From: Promethearchaeota archaeon
Lineage (GTDB): Archaea > Asgardarchaeota > Lokiarchaeia > Sigyniarchaeales > SOKP01
Length of the DNA stretch: 44,164 nt
Direction: 5' to 3'
NCBI GenBank assembly: GCA_016839745.1
Contig: JAEOTS010000059.1
Span: forward strand, 1 to 44,164
Shown: positions 8,093 through 15,693 of the stretch, in pieces
Layout of the letters: each line of letters starts with the position of its first letter
How positions within the stretch are numbered: the stretch's first letter is position 1
Notes under the pieces: model-generated
What the model saw: the letters and a program-made list of their open reading frames with translations, nothing else
Databases searched by the model: none
Told to the model about the DNA's origin: nothing
Made by a program: the position numbers and the translations under genes

Positions 8093-9391
8093 TTAATCCT
8101 CCTCAATTAATACCTCAGGGCGAGGTATTACTTCTATTGTAATCGATTTGCAGTCAGGAATTATGTTTGCATCTTCTAAATTTAGATTTAGCTCAATCAT
8201 CTCACTAGGAATTACATAAATTTTCTTTCTTTTATAGATTACATTATTATTTTCGTCTTTAAATTGTATTTGAACTCTTCTATCAGGATATTTTACTCTA
8301 AATGTGAAGTTTATCTTTTCAGAGATATCAACTTTATTAATGACATCTGGTTTTACATAATTGACATTATCCCCTGGTATACATTTAATGATATCTTTCT
8401 TCTTTAATTCTTTACCATATCTCGAGTTAATGAATTCTATGGCGTTATTTCCAGCTCTTTTAGCTTCAGCAGTGACCATATCAACTAAATCATGAACTTG
8501 TAATACATTTCCACAAGCAAATATACCTTCGATCGTAGTTTCTAAATTTTCATCCACTACGGGGCCTCCATTTTTAGATAATTCAGCTCCTGCTTGTAAA
8601 GTTAATTCATTTTCGGGAATTAAGCCCACTGATAATAGCAGAGTATCACATTCAATAAATTTGTCTGAACCTATAATTCTATCAAAATTACGATCGACTT
8701 TAGAGATGGTTACTCCTTTAATCCTATCTTTACCATGTATTTTAGTCACAGTATAACTGGTGATTAATGGGATTTCGTAATCTTCTAAACATTGAACTTG
8801 ATTTCGAAGCAAACCGCTGACATAAGGTTGAATTTCTACTACAGCTTTAACTTTACAACCTTCCCAAGTCAATCTACGAGCCATAATCATTCCGATATCT
8901 CCACTTCCTAAGATTACATAAGAATTTCCCGGTAAATAACCTTCAATATTAACGAATCTTTGAGCTTGTCCTGCAGTATAAATACCAGCGGGACGAAATC
9001 CTGGGATATTAATCGCTCCTCTGGGTTTTTCTCTACACCCCATAGCTAATATAACTGCTTTTGCTTTTACCTCAATTAGCCCATCTTTGTTATTGACTGC
9101 ATAAATAACTTTTTCTTTAGTGATTTCGATTACCATGGAATCTAATAAATATGGGATTTTTAAATCTACTATTTGATTTATGAACCTCTGAACATATTCT
9201 GGACCGGTTAATTCTTCTCCAAATTCTTTTAAACCAAATCCATTATGGATGCACTGCAGAGTTATACCTCCTAATTCTCTATCTCTTTCAATAATTAGTA
9301 CATCCAATTTTGCCTTTTTTACTTCGATAGCAGCGGCTAATCCCCCAGCTCCAGCTCCAACCACAACGACATCAGCTTTATATTGCTTCAT
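8093..9391 (-). CDS. GlpB-like NAD(FAD)-dependent oxidoreductase
   Basis: 432 residues. The N-terminal FAD-binding GAGAGGLAAA (about 12-21) is followed by a second Rossmann motif ILGSGDIGMIMARR (about 164-178) for NAD(P)H and a late FAD-contacting segment EGIFACGNV. The fold is that of pyridine-nucleotide disulfide reductases, without the CxxC redox-active disulfide. An extra C-terminal beta-rich extension of about 90 residues is present. Its ATG overlaps the stop of the upstream GlpA-like gene in an ATGA arrangement (9388-9391), showing translational coupling. Likely role: oxidoreductase subunit passing electrons between the GlpA-like dehydrogenase and a pyridine nucleotide or other acceptor. 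Confidence 0.82.
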   Translation of the reverse strand: MKQYKADVVVVGAGAGGLAAAIEVKKAKLDVLIIERDRELGGITLQCIHNGFGLKEFGEELTGPEYVQRFINQIVDLKIPYLLDSMVIEITKEKVIYAVNNKDGLIEVKAKAVILAMGCREKPRGAINIPGFRPAGIYTAGQAQRFVNIEGYLPGNSYVILGSGDIGMIMARRLTWEGCKVKAVVEIQPYVSGLLRNQVQCLEDYEIPLITSYTVTKIHGKDRIKGVTISKVDRNFDRIIGSDKFIECDTLLLSVGLIPENELTLQAGAELSKNGGPVVDENLETTIEGIFACGNVLQVHDLVDMVTAEAKRAGNNAIEFINSRYGKELKKKDIIKCIPGDNVNYVKPDVINKVDISEKINFTFRVKYPDRRVQIQFKDENNNVIYKRKKIYVIPSEMIELNLNLEDANIIPDCKSITIEVIPRPEVLIEED

Positions 9392-10857
9392 TCTTCAATG
9401 TCACCTCTCATTTTATTAAGTACAACATCTTTAGTTTTTGCGACAAGAAAATTAGTATCTTCTCCCATTTTTACTACTTCTTCATATGAAATATTCAATT
9501 CTCGTGATAGAATTTCTATCACTCTTGGCCGACAAAAACCACCTTGACATCTCCCCATACCGGGTCTACACCTAAATTTAATTCCATCTAAGGTAGTTGC
9601 TCCAACAGGAGAATGAATAGCATTTAGAATTTCTCTTTCTGGAATCGTTTCACATCTACATATAATTCTTCCCCAGGTAGGATCTTTTTTTATTTTATCA
9701 TCCAATTCTTTTTTAGTAAATTCATTAAATCTTTCGGGTTTAGGGCGATTTGGATTGTAATCTTCTTTAACTTTTGTATTTACACCTAATAATTCTAAGA
9801 ACTCAACAACTCTTTCAGCAATAGCATAACAAGATGTTAAACCAGGGGATAAAATACCAACTACATTAATAAATCCATATACATCCGTATTGTCAATAAT
9901 AAAGTCGTACGTGTCTGGTACTGCTCTTAAGCCTGCAAAGTTTCTAATAGAGGATCTTACTGGTAGTTTTGGGACTAAGTTCATTCCTCCGTCCAAAATT
10001 TCTTTTAATCCTGCCGCAGTTGTAGCAATATCTTTTTTATCACTAATATTTTGAGCGTTTGGTCCTACAAATGTATTTCCACTTACAGTTGGGCAAACCA
10101 AAATACCTTTAGAAACTTTAGTAGGTGTGGGAAATAATATTTTGTTTAAATGCATCGCATTCCTATCGAAAAGGATGTATTCTCCTTTTCTTGGCATTAT
10201 ATTGAAATAGTCCAAACCAACCAATTTCGAAATCTTCGCTCCGTAAACACCAGCAGCATTAATAATATTTTGCGCTTTGAATTCCTCTTTTTTAGTTTTA
10301 ATCGTAAAAGTATAGTTTTGATGTTTAATTCTCCTTACTTTTTGGTTTCGAAAGAATTTTACCCCGTTCATGGCAGCATTCTCAGCGAGCGCAATAGTCA
10401 TCCCATAAGGACTAACAATCCCTGCTGATGGTGCATGTAGAACTCCAACTACCTCGTCTGTAAGATTAGGTTCCATATATTTTATTTTTTTCTTATCTAA
10501 GATCACTTCCAAGCCAGGAACTCCATCTTGAGTTCCCTGTCTTCTCTCTTCTTCAAGTTTTTTTATTTGATTATCCTCTAAAGCAACCACAAAAGAACCA
10601 ATTCTTTGAAATGAAAAATTTAATTCTTCCACAGCTTGAGTATACATTTTATTTCCAGTGATACACATGTCCCGCTTTAAATATTCTCGTGGTGATGCAT
10701 AACCTGCGTGTACTACACCTGAGTTTGCTTTAGTAGTACCTGATGCAATATCTGCTTCTTTTTCTAATAAAGCAATATTGAGATCAAATTTTGACAAAGT
10801 TCGAGCGATACAACAACCAGTGACTCCACCACCTATAATAACAACATCATAAATCAA
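9388..10857 (-). CDS. GlpA-like FAD dehydrogenase with BFD [2Fe-2S] domain
   Basis: 489 residues. The N-terminal DAO-type FAD motif DVVIIGGGVTGCCIA (4-18) and the SGTTKANSGVVHAGY segment match the GlpA/L-2-hydroxyglutarate-oxidase group. A C-terminal BFD-like domain has C400, C402, C437 and C442 (CxC-x34-C-x4-C), the [2Fe-2S] ligand pattern. It is the first gene of an operon with the GlpB-like and DUF1667 genes; similar triads occur in Thermotoga, clostridia and Asgard genomes and are annotated as anaerobic glycerol-3-phosphate dehydrogenase. Likely reaction: oxidation of sn-glycerol-3-phosphate to DHAP (or the reverse), but another 2-hydroxyacid is possible. The start is a TTG at 10857 with GAGGT eight bases upstream. 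Confidence 0.82.
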   Translation of the reverse strand: MIYDVVIIGGGVTGCCIARTLSKFDLNIALLEKEADIASGTTKANSGVVHAGYASPREYLKRDMCITGNKMYTQAVEELNFSFQRIGSFVVALEDNQIKKLEEERRQGTQDGVPGLEVILDKKKIKYMEPNLTDEVVGVLHAPSAGIVSPYGMTIALAENAAMNGVKFFRNQKVRRIKHQNYTFTIKTKKEEFKAQNIINAAGVYGAKISKLVGLDYFNIMPRKGEYILFDRNAMHLNKILFPTPTKVSKGILVCPTVSGNTFVGPNAQNISDKKDIATTAAGLKEILDGGMNLVPKLPVRSSIRNFAGLRAVPDTYDFIIDNTDVYGFINVVGILSPGLTSCYAIAERVVEFLELLGVNTKVKEDYNPNRPKPERFNEFTKKELDDKIKKDPTWGRIICRCETIPEREILNAIHSPVGATTLDGIKFRCRPGMGRCQGGFCRPRVIEILSRELNISYEEVVKMGEDTNFLVAKTKDVVLNKMRGDIEE

Positions 10858-11014
10858 TAGAAAGACCTCTTACATTCTTAAAAGCAAATAAAGTAGCTTA
10901 AATAGTAAAACATCTTATTTCTTTAAAATTTATTCGGTACAAAAATATATTCTACTTGATAAAGGTGATGAATAGGTAAAATATTGATTATACCCTATTT
11001 AGATACACCAAGAA

Positions 11015-11401
11015 TTAGATAAAAAAGAACCAGAGTATGTTAAATACCAACGCAATGATTATTAAAGCAATTGTTATAGGGTTAATTAGCGTACTTCTTA
11101 ATGCTTTGGAGTATTTAATTTCGAGATCCCCTTTTAGAAGGGTGTTAAATGTTTTGTATTTTGGATTCATATCTTCTTTCATGTGGTAAGAACCAAGAAA
11201 GCGAGGACTTGTTAGACTTTTCAAGCGACTATTATAGTCACTAGCAGGAAATAAATGTAACTTATTATTATTGAGAACATCCTCGTAATCTTTTATATTT
11301 CGGGTTTTGATTAACTCTTTTTCAGTATCTTTGTTCTTTTTATTATTGTTCATAGGAATAATACCAATTGATTTTATCTCATGTTTTTTATATCCATTCA
11401 T
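11015..11401 (-). CDS. Predicted tail-anchored small membrane protein
   Basis: 128 residues. The first 100 are hydrophilic and Lys/Asn-rich. The last about 21 (TIALIIIALVFNILWFFFI) form a single hydrophobic helix ending at the C-terminus, so the protein should be tail-anchored with its body in the cytoplasm. I see no SNARE heptad or zero-layer Arg/Gln motif. It lies 17 bases downstream of the longin-like gene on the same strand, consistent with an operon and a shared membrane-trafficking or membrane-docking role. No family is recognised. Confidence 0.65.
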   Translation of the reverse strand: MNGYKKHEIKSIGIIPMNNNKKNKDTEKELIKTRNIKDYEDVLNNNKLHLFPASDYNSRLKSLTSPRFLGSYHMKEDMNPKYKTFNTLLKGDLEIKYSKALRSTLINPITIALIIIALVFNILWFFFI

Positions 11402-11418
11402 TCTTAAATTTTTTACGG

Positions 11419-11808
11419 TTATTTTTCTAAAGATTTATCGATAAAATCACCAAAACCAGAAAAAATACTTACATCGCTATCCCAATTTACTAGATTTTTT
11501 GCATAAATTCTAAAAAAAACATCAGAGATTCGCATTAATTCATCAATAACTTTTTTCTCTTTCATTTTGGTTAAAGAGCTTCCAATAAAAAGAAAACTTC
11601 TCCGCTTAATTATGACAAATCGGAGATCGGATTTTTCAAATGAACTGATTCCACCATCACTAAGAGCTTCAGCGAATTTGTTTAGTGCACTCATTAATGC
11701 CCCAAAAAGTTGAGGATTTACTTTTTGATCGAATACTTTTGAGAATAGAACAATTCCGTTATCTGTTAAAACCCAGAGATCTTTTAGTATCTTCGGCACT
11801 AATACCAC
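11419..11808 (-). CDS. Longin/roadblock-like alpha-beta domain protein
   Basis: 129 residues with the order beta (LWVLTDNGIVLFSK), helix (PQLFGALMSALNKFAEAL), beta (DLRFVIIKRR), beta (SFLFIGSS) and long C-terminal helix (EKKVIDELMRISDVFFRIY). This matches stand-alone longin-type domains common in Lokiarchaeia and the folds of adaptin sigma/SNARE longins and roadblock proteins. Such domains act as GTPase partners or adaptor platforms at membranes. The start is GTG at 11808 (another GTG at 11799). It is followed 17 bases later by a tail-anchored protein gene. The family call rests on secondary-structure order and a few characteristic residues, not a computed profile match. Confidence 0.6.
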   Translation of the reverse strand: MVLVPKILKDLWVLTDNGIVLFSKVFDQKVNPQLFGALMSALNKFAEALSDGGISSFEKSDLRFVIIKRRSFLFIGSSLTKMKEKKVIDELMRISDVFFRIYAKNLVNWDSDVSIFSGFGDFIDKSLEK

Positions 11809-11980
11809 AAATTACTGATTTTCCCTATCTAATATTCAATTAATATCGTGTTTTTACTTTTTAAAAAATCTTTTTTAGAAATTTTTCTTAACTGTATTAG
11901 AAGTAAAAAAATAAAATAGATAAAAATTTGTTTTTTATCTTCAAATTAAATTTTTATTAAAAAACATAGTTCAAAACTCA

Positions 11981-12862
11981 ATGATTTGGCAAACTAGAAT
12001 AACCAAAATAACCGGGGTTAAGTTACCACTTATAATGGGTGCGTTTGCAATAATAGGAAGAGCAGAATTTGCTAGTGCTTTTTCCAACGCTGATGGATTA
12101 GGTATTATTACTGCTATTAATTATCCTAAAATTGAAGCTTTCCGATCCGATCTTGAACTAATGATGAAATTAACAGATAAGCCTTTTGGAGTTAATTTTA
12201 CTATAACACCTCCATATCTTTTAAAAAAACGCTATGGAAGAACTGAGGAATCTTATTACGATTTCTTAGATTTAGCAATTGATATGGGAGTAAAAATATT
12301 TACTACTTCTGCGTATCAAGCTCCAGGATTAGGAACTAAGATAAAAGACGCAGGATGCTATTGGTTCCATAAATGCGTTACTATAAAGCACGCATTAGCC
12401 GCTCAAAATGCTGGAGTAGATGCAGTCACACTTGTAGGTCTTGAGGGAACGGGCTTTAAAAATCCTGTTCAAAATACCACGCTTGTTAATATTACGATGG
12501 CACGAAGATTACTCAATGTGCCTATAATTGCTGCTGGAGGCATAGGGGACGCAAGAGGTTTTCTTGGAGCGTTAGCGATGGGAGCGGACGCAGTTTGTTT
12601 AGGAAGCTCAATTATTGCTACAACAGAAAGCATTGCTTCAGAAAATTGGAAACAAAAGGTCTTAAATCAAGATATATTTGACGAGAAATACTACAAAAAA
12701 ATATTCCATCTCGAGTTAAAAGATTCTCCCATAGCATCAATGGCGATTGGCCATGTTGACGAAGCTTTGCCAATAAAAGTATTTATTGATAATATTATTA
12801 GCGAAACGGAGCATGTTCTAAAATGTTGGGGTTATAAGTCTGACACTTTTAACACAATATAA
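11981..12862 (+). CDS. Nitronate monooxygenase-family FMN TIM-barrel protein
   Basis: 293 residues, ATG at 11981. TIM barrel with the FMN-phosphate-binding AAGGIGDARGFLGALAMGADAVCLGS near residues 185-210 and an N-terminal LPLIMGAFA strand, as in NMO (2-nitropropane dioxygenase) and enoyl-ACP-reductase II (FabK)-type flavoproteins. The E-A-G-G-H segment holding the catalytic histidine in classical NMOs reads GLEGTGF here, so the histidine is absent and nitronate oxidation is doubtful. It is 35 bases upstream of the LarA homologue and probably in one transcription unit with it, suggesting an oxidoreductase or isomerase step on a hydroxy- or oxo-acid. Substrate unknown. Confidence 0.78.
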   Translation: MIWQTRITKITGVKLPLIMGAFAIIGRAEFASAFSNADGLGIITAINYPKIEAFRSDLELMMKLTDKPFGVNFTITPPYLLKKRYGRTEESYYDFLDLAIDMGVKIFTTSAYQAPGLGTKIKDAGCYWFHKCVTIKHALAAQNAGVDAVTLVGLEGTGFKNPVQNTTLVNITMARRLLNVPIIAAGGIGDARGFLGALAMGADAVCLGSSIIATTESIASENWKQKVLNQDIFDEKYYKKIFHLELKDSPIASMAIGHVDEALPIKVFIDNIISETEHVLKCWGYKSDTFNTI

Positions 12863-12897
12863 GATATTACATATCAAAATGTAAACATCTTGATATC

Positions 12898-14178
12898 ATG
12901 AAGTTAGATTATGGAAGAAATGGAATTGAGCTAAATGTTAATCCTAATTGGAACACCGCAGTAATCCATCCTGTGGAGCAGAATGTAATTGAAAATCCAA
13001 TTAAAGCGATTAGAGAAGCTATAAGAAATCCTTTGGGAAGCCCTTCTTTAGAGTCTATTATTAAGACTCGGCAAACGATAAAAAATGTTTGTATAATTGC
13101 ATCGGACGCAACAAGACCGGTTCCAACACATCTTATTTTGAATGGGCTTTTACAAGAATTAGTCGATTACGGGATTCAAGAAAAAAGTATTACTATCTTA
13201 ATTGCCACAGGATTACACCGTCCATCTCGTAAAGACGAAATAGAAAGAATATTAGGTGAAGTTAAAGCTAGAGATGTGAAAGTATTTAATCACACTGCAA
13301 CAGATGCTCAATCTCTAGTATCTTTAAATAAGAGTGGACTTGATAGTCCAGACTCTATCAATAAGTGCTATTTTGAAAGCGATCTAAAAATTGTAACCGG
13401 TTATGTCGAACCCCATTTCTTCTTTGGTTTTTCAGGCGGTTATAAATCTATTGTACCCGGTATTGCTGGTGCCGAAACGATTTTAGCAAATCACTCCGCT
13501 GAAAATATTGCTTCTCCTTATGCTCGATTTGGAAGCTATGAAAACAATCCATTAACAATTCAATCTGCTAAAATAGCTAAAAGAGTTCGTCCAGATTTTA
13601 TAATTAATGTGTGTATTAACAAAAATCATGAAATCACCAAAGTAGCTGCTGGTGATTTAGAATCTGTTCATAAGAAATTAGTAGATTTTCAAAACAAGCA
13701 CATCTTCAAAGAAATTCAAGAACCTTTTGATATTGTAGTCTGCGGAAATGGAGGATATCCTTTAGATCTTAACCTGTATCAAGCGGTAAAGAGTATGGCA
13801 ATTGGAGAAATGGGTGTGAAACAAGGAGGTACTATAATTTCCGTGAATGAATGTAGAGAAGGAGTTGGCGTTGGCCAAGACAAGTTTAAAGAGCTAATTT
13901 TTTCTGGAAAATCTCCTGAAGAAATCTATAAAAAAATTCTAAACAAAGAGATAATTGTGCCTGATCAATGGGAAATTCAAGTGTTAACCCGAGTATTAAT
14001 GAAGGCTGAAATTTATCTTGTATCAAATATGAGAGAAGAAGAAATCGGAAATATTGGGTTAAAATATGCTGATACCGTAGAAAATGCTATTAACCAAGCT
14101 TTAATTAAACACGGAAAGAACGCAAAGATACTTGTTTTACCTAATGGCCCCCAAATTCTTCCAATTATAAACAAATAA
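12898..14178 (+). CDS. larA: LarA-family nickel-pincer-dependent racemase/epimerase homologue
   Basis: 426 residues, ATG at 12898. LarA (DUF2088) enzymes racemise lactate or related 2-hydroxyacids with a nickel-pincer nucleotide cofactor. Visible signatures: SDATRPVP (about 69-76), ATGLHRP (about 102-108) with the catalytic His, EPHFFFGFSGGYKSIVPG with the second His and the cofactor-attachment lysine, and ILANHS with the Ni-ligand His. All key residues of the Lactiplantibacillus enzyme (H108, H174, K184, H200) have equivalents here. larB, larC and larE, which build the cofactor, are not in this window. The substrate may not be lactate, since the family is diverse. Confidence 0.82.
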   Translation: MKLDYGRNGIELNVNPNWNTAVIHPVEQNVIENPIKAIREAIRNPLGSPSLESIIKTRQTIKNVCIIASDATRPVPTHLILNGLLQELVDYGIQEKSITILIATGLHRPSRKDEIERILGEVKARDVKVFNHTATDAQSLVSLNKSGLDSPDSINKCYFESDLKIVTGYVEPHFFFGFSGGYKSIVPGIAGAETILANHSAENIASPYARFGSYENNPLTIQSAKIAKRVRPDFIINVCINKNHEITKVAAGDLESVHKKLVDFQNKHIFKEIQEPFDIVVCGNGGYPLDLNLYQAVKSMAIGEMGVKQGGTIISVNECREGVGVGQDKFKELIFSGKSPEEIYKKILNKEIIVPDQWEIQVLTRVLMKAEIYLVSNMREEEIGNIGLKYADTVENAINQALIKHGKNAKILVLPNGPQILPIINK

Positions 14179-14235
14179 TTTAAATGAGTTAATTAGTAAT
14201 GTTATATAATAATTGTAGATTTATTCTAAAGTGAA

Positions 14236-15264
14236 ATGGAATCAACAAACGCTATCATTTATCTTGATATAGATAACGATACTCCAAGGATTAAATTTTG
14301 GTATCCTTTTAATCTTCCAGAAGAACACCGTAATTATATCAGTGAAGAATGCATTTCGATCATCTCTGGAGATACATCTTTCATCCCCGAAGTTCTCTTA
14401 ATTTTTCCTATTTCAGCTTTAAAAATCAAGGTCTTAATTAAATATTTTAAAAGGGAAGGATCCGCTATTAGAGAGGGAGTTTCGAAATCCGCAATAATTT
14501 TTATATTTGCTGAGGAAGAGGATCAAATCTATTATCGATATATGAGTTATATCGATTCGTATTTTAGTAAAACTGTTAGTACTCTGCTCACGCTTGAGGA
14601 AAAAGAGACTATCGACGAAGTTTTAAACGAAGAAATCGTGAAGTTGCACATGATATTATGTAACTTAACAGATTATTTGTCTTCTAAAAGCGAGTATGTA
14701 CCAGAGAAAGCGGAACCGACCAAAAAAATTATTCTTAATAGTCAGGTAGAGAAAAAGAAATTTAAAGTTGTAGTCCTAGGAGACCCTCAGGTAGGTAAGA
14801 CTTCTACAATTCTCAGATACACTGACGGTGTTTTCATCAGAGCATATATTCCAACGATGGGCTTAAACATCACCCACAAAATATTCGATATTGATACTAA
14901 CATCGTTGAATTAGTGCTTTGGGATATTGGGGGGCAAACTAAATTTGAAACCATAAGAAAAAAATTCTACGAGGGAGCAAGTATCATTTTAGTACTCTTT
15001 GACTTGTCAAGCGCGATGTCTTTTGCTAATGTTCCAAAATGGTATCAAGACACTAAAAACTACATGAAAAATGATCAAGCACTCAAGGGTTATCTTATCG
15101 GGAATAAGAATGACTTAGTTAAAAAAAGAATTGTAAGCGAGTCTGACGCTATAAAACTTGCTTACACTTTAGACTTAGAATATATTGAAATATCTGCTTT
15201 AACGGGTTATAATGTGGAGAAAACTTTCAAGAGTGTCGCAAGAAAATTAGTCAATTTCAATTAA
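14236..15264 (+). CDS. Ras/Arf-like small GTPase with extra N-terminal alpha-beta domain
   Basis: 342 residues, ATG at 14236 preceded by GTGA. Residues 175-340 form a complete small GTPase: P-loop GDPQVGKTS (182-190), switch I threonine T207 in YIPTMG, G3 WDIGGQ (229-234; WDxGGQ is Arf-like whereas Ras/Rab have WDTAGQ), G4 NKND (290-293) and G5 SAL (320-322). The C-terminus has no prenylation cysteine. Residues 1-150 form a separate alternating strand/helix domain (IIYLDIDND, VLLIFPIS, SAIIFIFAEE, IYYRYMSYID) that I cannot assign; a longin/roadblock-like or MglB-like fold is possible. Asgard genomes carry many such GTPases, implicated in membrane and cytoskeletal regulation. A terminator hairpin follows. 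Confidence 0.88.
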   Translation: MESTNAIIYLDIDNDTPRIKFWYPFNLPEEHRNYISEECISIISGDTSFIPEVLLIFPISALKIKVLIKYFKREGSAIREGVSKSAIIFIFAEEEDQIYYRYMSYIDSYFSKTVSTLLTLEEKETIDEVLNEEIVKLHMILCNLTDYLSSKSEYVPEKAEPTKKIILNSQVEKKKFKVVVLGDPQVGKTSTILRYTDGVFIRAYIPTMGLNITHKIFDIDTNIVELVLWDIGGQTKFETIRKKFYEGASIILVLFDLSSAMSFANVPKWYQDTKNYMKNDQALKGYLIGNKNDLVKKRIVSESDAIKLAYTLDLEYIEISALTGYNVEKTFKSVARKLVNFN

Positions 15265-15275
15265 ATGAGTTTAAA

Positions 15276-15305
15276 TTGCTGATATGCAGTAATGTTTTTT
15301 TTCTT
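15276..15305 (+). terminator. Hairpin plus T8 terminator after the GTPase gene
   Basis: TTGCTG (15276-15281) can pair with CAGTAA (15287-15292; one G-T wobble) around a five-base loop. A run of eight T follows (15295-15302). It lies 12 bases after the GTPase stop codon, the expected place for a terminator. Confidence 0.5.
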
Positions 15306-15533
15306 TAAATTAAATGAATTTTAATCTAAAAACCGATATAATTCTAAATTAATCTAATCTGGGATAAAATCGTAACTAAAATTACCCGTAATAGTGCTAC
15401 AATAAAATCTCACGACATCAGCTTATAAAAAATAAATTCACTTTTTTCCCACCATCTGCCCGCAAATCCCGTCCAATGTTATGTTCTGGGGAATATCACG
15501 TCTGTACATAAAAACATTTTTAAATAGTGGAGT

Positions 15534-15560
15534 TACATAATTTACATTGTACATAATTTA
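15534..15560. repeat. Tandem 11-bp direct repeat upstream of TFB promoter
   Basis: TACATAATTTA occurs exactly at 15534-15544 and 15550-15560, a 16-base period. It lies just upstream of the BRE/TATA element. The spacing is compatible with a tandem regulator-binding site, though the low-complexity AT content makes chance repeats possible. Confidence 0.4.
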
Positions 15561-15587
15561 TAATAATATTATTCGTAGTGATATTTT

Positions 15588-15604
15588 CGAAAAACTTATA
15601 AATT
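15588..15604 (+). promoter_or_regulatory. BRE/TATA promoter of the TFB gene
   Basis: CGAAAAAC followed by TTATAAAT gives a purine-rich BRE directly abutting a TATA box, the classical archaeal promoter layout. It predicts a start near 15625 and a leader of roughly 70 bases before the ATG at 15694. GTGAAAATAT precedes that ATG and includes a GTGA ribosome-binding match. Confidence 0.45.
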
Positions 15605-15693
15605 AAAATCGTCATACATTTTAACGAAAGTTTACGTAATAATATTGAATAATCATTATTTAACAAAATTATCAAAAAACAAAGTGAAAATAT

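Larger units (their letters stand above)
15265..15693. other. Long intergenic region upstream of TFB
   Basis: 429 bases without a gene. In order it holds a hairpin-T-tract terminator (15276-15305), an AT-rich stretch, a segment of clearly higher GC content at about 15445-15515 (with CCACCATCTGCCCGC), an 11-base tandem direct repeat (15534-15544, 15550-15560), and a BRE/TATA promoter (15588-15604) about 90 bases before the TFB start. No tRNA-like fold or open reading frame of useful length was found. The GC-rich island could be a small RNA or an upstream regulatory site. Confidence 0.5.

Noticed and set aside
10150..10428. 92-codon frame opposite the GlpA-like gene
   Set aside because: Lies wholly within a conserved FAD enzyme gene and has no recognisable product or upstream signal.
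11015..11401. SNARE motif in the tail-anchored protein
   Set aside because: The juxtamembrane region has no regular heptads and no central Arg/Gln layer, so only the tail anchor is claimed.
15265..15693. tRNA or C/D-box RNA in the long spacer before TFB
   Set aside because: No T-loop consensus, no acceptor pairing and no C/D box pair could be found by eye; only a locally GC-richer segment remains and is reported as such.
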